From positions 3,968,001-4,032,000 of the forward strand of contig JANUWF010001659.1 in NCBI GenBank assembly GCA_026120185.1: 64,000 nt of DNA, in the 5' to 3' direction. How positions within the stretch are numbered: position 1 is the stretch's first letter; the number at the start of each line of letters is the position of its first letter. Below are positions 58,311 to 64,000 of the stretch, piece by piece. The translations under genes and the position numbers were made by a program. The notes under the pieces were generated by a model, which did no database searches, was not told the DNA's origin, and was given only the letters and a program-made list of their open reading frames with translations. Origin of the DNA: Voacanga thouarsii (lineage: Eukaryota > Streptophyta > Magnoliopsida > Gentianales > Apocynaceae).

Positions 58311-59690
58311 GATCTCGCTGATCTACCTTTCTGGAACTCTTGTGATTCTCCCACTACAATGAGGCTCAGTTTGCATAGGAACATCCAGTTGTGTTTCTCT
58401 TAGTTCCTCAATTGGGGTGTTAGAAGTACCTGAAGTTAAATCAGTGACCAACTTCTCTTCTAACTGTATTTTGTTTAAACTCGTGGTGAAAGTAACTTGT
58501 TTATCCTCTAAGTATCTAGTATTAGTACTAACAAATACCATATACTCTTGAGGATGATAGAAATATCCATCTGTTGTTCCTTTTAGATACCCAACGAAGT
58601 AGCATAACTCTAATTTTAGTTCCATCTTACTTCTTTTTATCAGCATATATGCTGAACAACCCCATATCTTCAGATGGTTCAGACTGGACTTTCATCCAGT
58701 CTACATCTCATAAAGTGTCCTAGGTACTGATTTGGAAGGTACTGGGTTCCACATACATAATGTTGTTTCTAAGATATACACCCAAAAGGAAATGGGAAGA
58801 GATGCATGACTCATTATACTTCTGATAATTTTCATCAAAGTTCTATTTCTTCTCTCAGCTACTCCATTCTACTGGGGAGTCCCAAGCGCAGTTAACTGAG
58901 ACACTATGTTGTATGTACCAAGTAGTCCTTAAACTCACCGAGGAGGTACTCTTCACCACGATCCGATCTCAAAGTGTTAATTAATTTACCTGTTCGATGC
59001 ACCGCTTTAGCTTTAAACTCCTTGAATTTATCAAAAGAGTTAAACTTGAGTCTCATCAGATAAATGTAACCAAAATGAGTATGATCATCTATGAAAGTGA
59101 TGAAGTATTCATAGCCTCCTCTAGCTGGTGTTGTCTTCGGACCACAAACATCTGATGAACTAGTGCAAGTATTTCCATGGCTCTATCTACCTTTTTGGTA
59201 AAAGACCTTTTGGTCATTTTACCTTTAAGGTAATACTCACATTGAGGCCAATCTTCCAATCTCAATGAACCTAAAGGCTCATCATAGATTAGTCTTTGAA
59301 TCTGATTGGGATTTATATGTCCTAATGCTAGATGCCATAACTACGAGTAATTTGATATGGCCTTTCTTCTCTTATTTTCAGGTTTAGTTTCAATATTATT
59401 TACTTGATTTTGAATAGGATGCATATAAAAAAGATTTCTTTATATGTTTCCTGAACAAATTAAATTACCATCTTTACTGATGGAAACACCAAATAGAAAG
59501 AAACAGAATATCCTTAATTCATCAATTTGGAAACTAAAATCAAATTTTGTTTAAAACAAGAAACATATAAAATAAATTTTAAAATAAACTTCCTATTACA
59601 ATAAAAATAAGCTGATGATCTCCCACTACTTCAACCTATATTCTTGCTCTATTGCCTAATTGAAGTGTATGCTCACCCTTACTGAGCCTC
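58311..59690 (-). pseudogene. Copia F integrase remnant
   Basis: Minus strand, in order: an HxxxC-type zinc-finger area (WHLALGHINPNQIQRL-like) near 59330-59260, a core with FIDDHTHFGYIYLMRLK (near 59110-59050), TLRSDRGEEYLLGEFKDYL (near 58980-58920), NGVAERRNRTLMKIIRSIM (near 58870-58810) and the C-terminal region with LKIWGCSAYMLIKRSKMELK and LCYFVGYLKGTTDGYFYHPQ (58670-58540). Several frames are needed, but order and spacing are those of copia integrase. Confidence 0.87.
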
Positions 59691-60338
59691 CTTATTTTTT
59701 CTAAACTCCTACAAAGAGTTACAGGCATGGTTAGTAGCTCCAGAGTCAATTACCTAGGAGAATATTGATCCAACTATCAAAATAGACTCTAGGTATAAAG
59801 CAATATCTAAAGTAGACTTGGCTAAGAAGTCCAAACAAATTTTCTTCTAATGCCCCTTTCTACCACACTTGAAACATTTGCCTTTGGGCTTCCCATTAGG
59901 CTTGGCTTGATCAAATGATATGGGATGGGCCCTTACGTTGTTCTAGACCTTCTTTTTCTTAAATTTCTTAAGTTTTACCTTAATTCCAGTAGAAGAAGTA
60001 GAACGAGAGATCAAAACCTTTAACACAGGTTTGATGATCTTCTCTGATGCCTATAGCTCTTTCATAAGCTCCGTGAGATTCATATCTAACTTATTTATGT
60101 TGTAGTTCAACTCGAACTGAGAATATGAATCAGACAGAGTTTCAAGAACTATGTCAATTTGGCTCTCAGAATCTATCGTTAAGCCTATAACTTTAGCCTC
60201 CTCGAAGTAAGCAATCATCTTGAGTAGATGCTCTCGAACCGATGCCTCTATAGCCATCCTAGTGTTCATGATTGCCCTAAGAGTTTCTTGCCTTATAGGT
60301 TGGCTATTTTCAGCAAACAAGGTATGCAATTATTGGAA
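59691..60338 (-). pseudogene. Copia F gag and protease remnant, cut by copia H
   Basis: The minus strand begins HTLFAENSQPIRQETL at the H insertion point. NTRMAIEASVREHLLKMIAY, ETLSDSYSQFELNYNINKLD and MNLTELMKEL (60329-60051) follow. A zinc knuckle CFKCGRKGH.KKIC lies near 59875-59835, and protease motif VIDSGATNHAC near 59750-59715. The N-terminus of gag lies to the right of element H, beyond the window. Stops occur in the knuckle (after GH) and the linker. Confidence 0.88.
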
Positions 60339-61967
60339 TGTATGCCCTCTAGACTAGGTTTTTTATATAATTATTGAATTTATTAATTAAAGAGTTTATT
60401 CTCAAAATTTATTTGTGAATTTAAATTTATTGTGCATGATTTACATTAAAAAAAGATGCATTGTGTTTAAGTAAGTGATTCATGTGAATGGTGGTCTTTC
60501 ACAGTAAGTTATCGATCACGGGTTACTTAACACATAAACGTTTGTTCTTAACTAATTGATGAGAATGAGAATCTCAATATGTTTAGATTATTGCGTTACG
60601 AATTGTAAATGGGGAATGGCTTACCTTTAGCCAATGAGTAGTCCACTCACTTCGTAGCATAAACATATTTCGAATATATAGAACATGACCTATAATAGTA
60701 GTTTCTAAAAGTACTATTTAGAAGAAACTCAAATTATTATTGCTATAGTGTGGACTAATACTTTACGGCTTCAGTATGAGTTTGCGGTCTGACGAAGCTG
60801 GAAGCATGTACTTTGATATATTGTAGTTGAGGTTCTATCGTAGAGATAATATACTTATATGTTGGATATATGTGACTAGTTAGTTAAGACAGATTTGTAC
60901 AAAATAGCTTCTGTGCTATATCTCCTTTTGTGACTATTTGAATGATCTAAATATCTAGGGCCTTGGGGAACAAGACTTGCATGTTTACTTTAGGGTAGCT
61001 CTCTTGGAAAACAGAAACATTCCAGGAGTCGTGGATCATTAGACTAGAGGTCTAGGGATTGTAGATGTTTTTTAGAGAGGTGTTAGTATACTCTTCCCCT
61101 CTAAATGTACGGTGATGCGTAGAGGGGTATTTTAGTCATTACTCCTGTAGGTCGGAGACTTTGCCAATGCAGCATTGTCCTAGGGTATTTTCTTATGGTA
61201 ATATTAGGAAATATTTAAAATGTAAAATACAGTTATTTCTATTGCAAGGGTATTTTGGTCATTTTAGTAGCTAAGGCGACGGGTTTTTTGGTTCTTAGAA
61301 TAGCCCATAAGTCTTGATAGTTTTGGGTTGAGGGATTGGTCTTGTATAAAATTGATTTTATTTTATTCAAGTAGCCTAATTTATTTATTGGGTTAGAATA
61401 AAATAAAAGATCCAAAAAGGGAGAATTATATATTGGCCTATTTGTGTTATTTAATTAATTTAATTATTGGACTTATATTAGTTCAGGAATAATTAAATTG
61501 AATTAAAGGTTTAACCCAATGAATTGGGCCATAGGCCAATAGGTCTGGTTAATGGCTTAACAAGACATTGGCCTTAGGGCTTCTCTGATTCAACCACCTC
61601 TATTTGATTTTTGAATGCCCAGATAATAGCCTATGATTAAGGTAGTTGGGATTCAAGAGAACTAGAGGAGTTTTTTCATAGAACGTCTTATCTTTTCCCT
61701 TCTAACCGTTCTTCTTCTTTCTCAGTAGACTCTGATCTCTGTGCTTTTCAAATAGCAAGAACAGAGACACAGAAGATCATCCTTTTTATCCTTAGCCTTT
61801 ACCAAGCTTTTAGGAACAGGTTATATTCCAAAAGACTCGAAGCATTGCGTTGATGCCCAGATGGAGGTGATGGCTTGCGGGACAACAGCCTAAAGAAAGG
61901 ATCATAGAAGCAGTAGTGGTTCAAACAGGATCACCGGCACCTCCTAAACCAACAATAAAGTGCAGAG
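60339..61967 (+). mobile_element. LTR of copia H (5' LTR, plus strand), right limit uncertain
   Basis: TGTATGCCCTCTAGACTAGG at 60339, inside the F gag. It matches the F 3' LTR in opposite orientation: CACTCAC..GCATAA, GTGGACTAATACTT, GACTAGAGGTCTAGGGAT, GAGGGGTATTTTAGTCATT, GTAGGTCGGAGACTTTGCC. I did not find a clear LTR end or PBS; the limit is set at a splice-donor-like site. No ORF of interest. Confidence 0.75.
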
Positions 61968-63197
61968 GTAAGGAAAAAGAAAGCTTTTCTGCTGCTCTAT
62001 GTCTGCTCTATTTTTTAACATGCTACTATGCGTTTCTTTTTCTTTGTTTTTTTTTTTTTTGGTCCTGTACAGGCAAAGTTAATTTTTTTGTAATAGTTAA
62101 TATTCTTTGAATATTTTGCATGAAAAATAATTGTAAAGGAAATTTAGGATTAAATAAGACCATTAATTAATTAATGTGTTTAATTCTATTATTTGAACAC
62201 TTAGGTTAAAAGAATAGAAAGGCATTAAACGTTTATAGTTTTCTAGCATGCTTAATTCTTTTTGTACCCTATGTGCGCGTTTTCTCAAAAACTAAAGTCT
62301 TTTGAAAATTTATGACCAGAAAAACATTTTTTTAAAATTAAAATTGGTTTTTTTTTTTAACTTGGACAAAAATTAATCCTTGGATATTTTCTCAAATGAT
62401 TTAACCTTCACATAGAAAATATTATGGATTTATATATATTTTTAAATTAAAATACAAAGCCATTTTGTTTTAATTTTACACTAGAAAATTATTTTTGTCA
62501 AATTAAACTTGAGACCAAAGTGTCTTGAAAGTTTAAAAGGAAATTTTTTGAAATAATTACGTTCTTAACTGTGTAAAATAAATATATAGAAAATCTCTTA
62601 AAGGATTTTACCTTGACATAGAGATTTATGAATTTAGATATTTTACAAAGAGTTAAGGGATACTTAATTGGATATTTTCAAAAGGATAATTTTTTTTTTA
62701 AAACCCCTTGTTTTAAAAGACTAAGTGGGAGAGGGGTTCCAACGGCTCTACGGCTTCTATCATGATCTTCATTAGAGATCGTGAGTCTCCTCGCATCACT
62801 TTGAAAGTGAACTTGTATAGGATGGGGATACCACAAGAATATAAAATTAATAGATGGATGTAATTAATAACCTGAGACACGTGCTATGATCGACCAGCCT
62901 ACGTTGGGGGTTATAGTAAGAGGAATGTCCATAGGAAATGAGAAGAAATGACCATTCCATCGATGGAGTTATCTTCTAGATCATTACCTAGAAGGAAAAT
63001 TAATTTGTGGTGGTTCTTAGCTTAGGAAACTATTAATCAGCCTAAGAAGCTATGTTAGTTTTCCTAAGAGCCAAATTAATCATGTTAAAGATAATAGTGA
63101 TAGGGTTAACTATTATCAGATTTAATATGAGAATAAAGTGCACAAATTATTTTTGTTTTTCCACAAACTGAGATTCCTTTTATTTTTAATTTTTTAG
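61968..63197 (+). other. Possible leader intron of copia H
   Basis: Donor GCAGAG|GTAAGG at 61967/61968 and acceptor TTTTTAATTTTTTAG at 63197, three bases before the gag ATG. The interval is AT-rich with T-runs (62046-62060, 62349-62360) and no coding signature. F has a donor-like GTAAGTACTC at the corresponding place on the minus strand (near 49195). The same interval holds AAGTGGGAGAGGGG near 62724, a PPT-like string of unknown meaning. Confidence 0.35.
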
Positions 63198-63199
63198 AA

Positions 63200-64000
63200 A
63201 TGGTTGGTGGAGGTTCTTTTAGTCCTTTGGCCGTTATTCTCCGAGAAAATAAGTTAATGGGTTCAAATTATATGGACTAGAAAAGGAACATGGACATAAT
63301 ACTCGTTGCCGAGGAGCATTAGTATATCCTCTATGAAACTTGCCCTGTTATTGGGGAAGGTTCTACTGATGTTGAGCGCGAGGCTAAGAAGGCATGGAAG
63401 AAGGATGACGAGATAACTCATTGCTAAATGTTGGCCTCCATGTCTAACGTGCTTTAGTCCAAACATGAGCTCATGGCCATTGCTTACGACATTAGCTAAT
63501 CATTAGCCACAATATTCGCTGATAAGAGCCGATTCGCAAGGCAGGAAGCTCTTAGGACGATCATAAACACTAAGATGGTTGGGGAAGCATCAGTCATGGA
63601 GTATATGCTCAAATGATTGCTACTTTTGAGAAAGCGAAAGTCTTAGGGACTGTTATTGACCCCGAGAGCCAAGTGGACATAGTTTTCGAATCTTTGTTGG
63701 GCTCTTTTACTTAGTTCAAGTTGAACTACAACATGAACAAGTTAAACATAAGTTTAACTTAGTTAATGAAAGAGCTCCAAGTGGCAGAGAAGGTCATGAA
63801 GCCATAGTCCAAGGCTATGATTACTAGGGCTTCTTCTTCTAGAATTGGCCCCAATTCCAAGAAGTTCAAGAAGAAGAAAGAAAATGCAGCAGCTCAGCCC
63901 AAGAACCAACCCAACAAGCTAAAGGGCAAGTGCTTCAAGTGTGGGCAAAAGGGACACTGGAAAAAGGAGTGTCCAATGCTTCAGGCCAAGAAAAACCCTA
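63200..64000 (+). pseudogene. Copia H gag, runs off the window
   Basis: ATG at 63200: MVGGGSFSPLAVILRENKLM, then NYMD.KRNMDIILVAEEH, KAWKKDDEITHC, SMSNVL.SKHELMAIAYDIS, ADKSRFARQEALRTIINTKM, a frameshift near 63614, then IATFEKAKVLGTVIDPESQV, LNYNMNKLNISLT, LMKELQVAEKVM, a Lys-rich region and zinc knuckle CFKCGQKGHWKKEC (63932-63973). Copia gag of the same lineage as F. At least six in-frame stops plus the frameshift, so not functional. Confidence 0.9.

Overview
This window looks like nuclear DNA of a flowering plant, most likely a eudicot (species not identifiable). It is strongly AT-rich and rich in microsatellites, and it consists almost entirely of nested, decayed LTR retrotransposons. 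Plant-specific lineages are recognisable: Tekay/Del-like Ty3/gypsy, an Athila/Tat-like Ty3/gypsy and several Ty1/copia elements, with traces of CACTA-type and tRNA-derived elements. No intact gene is visible. Every coding remnant carries stops or frameshifts, many of the CAG/CAA/CGA/TGG-to-stop type expected from deamination of methylated cytosine. The only hint of host coding sequence is a tentative minus-strand exon at 8.5-8.7 kb with a promoter-like stretch at 16.8-17.2 kb.

Layout. 1-5.9 kb: a minus-strand Athila/Tat-like remnant J (gag, degenerate PBS, LTR pieces) cut by a minus-strand family A LTR that runs off the left edge. 5.9-8.5 kb: AT-rich DNA with a tandem array of about ten ~155-bp units. 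8.69-16.79 kb: a minus-strand family B solo LTR (decayed TSD), itself split by a plus-strand family A solo LTR at 12.80-16.59 kb. 17.4-20.5 kb: two copia 5' ends facing each other (LTR-PBS-leader against leader-PBS-LTR). 20.5-49.1 kb: a minus-strand copia element C, split by family B Tekay-like sequence (25.48-36.85 kb) and by gag-only element A (39.97-48.17 kb). 49.1 kb to beyond 60.3 kb: a minus-strand copia element F containing solo LTR I (50.19-51.71 kb), solo LTR G (53.45-57.68 kb, inside the reverse-transcriptase YVDD motif) and plus-strand copia H (from 60.34 kb to the right edge).

The main points of interest are these. (1) Element A is gag-only with LTRs of about 4 kb. It fits the LARD/TR-GAG class, shares LTR ends and PPT with the Tekay-like B family, and was probably mobilised in trans. 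(2) Family B and G LTRs contain a tRNA-like A-box/B-box module. (3) Two family B LTRs are both followed by the same copia target sequence starting CATAT, which implies duplication of an insertion locus. (4) Family A LTRs carry a 25-bp minisatellite plus two other short-repeat zones. (5) Several copia copies carry strong splice-donor motifs upstream of gag.

Boundaries come from reading and aligning by eye. LTR ends backed by TG..CA and target-site duplications are the firmest; internal domain limits are approximate.
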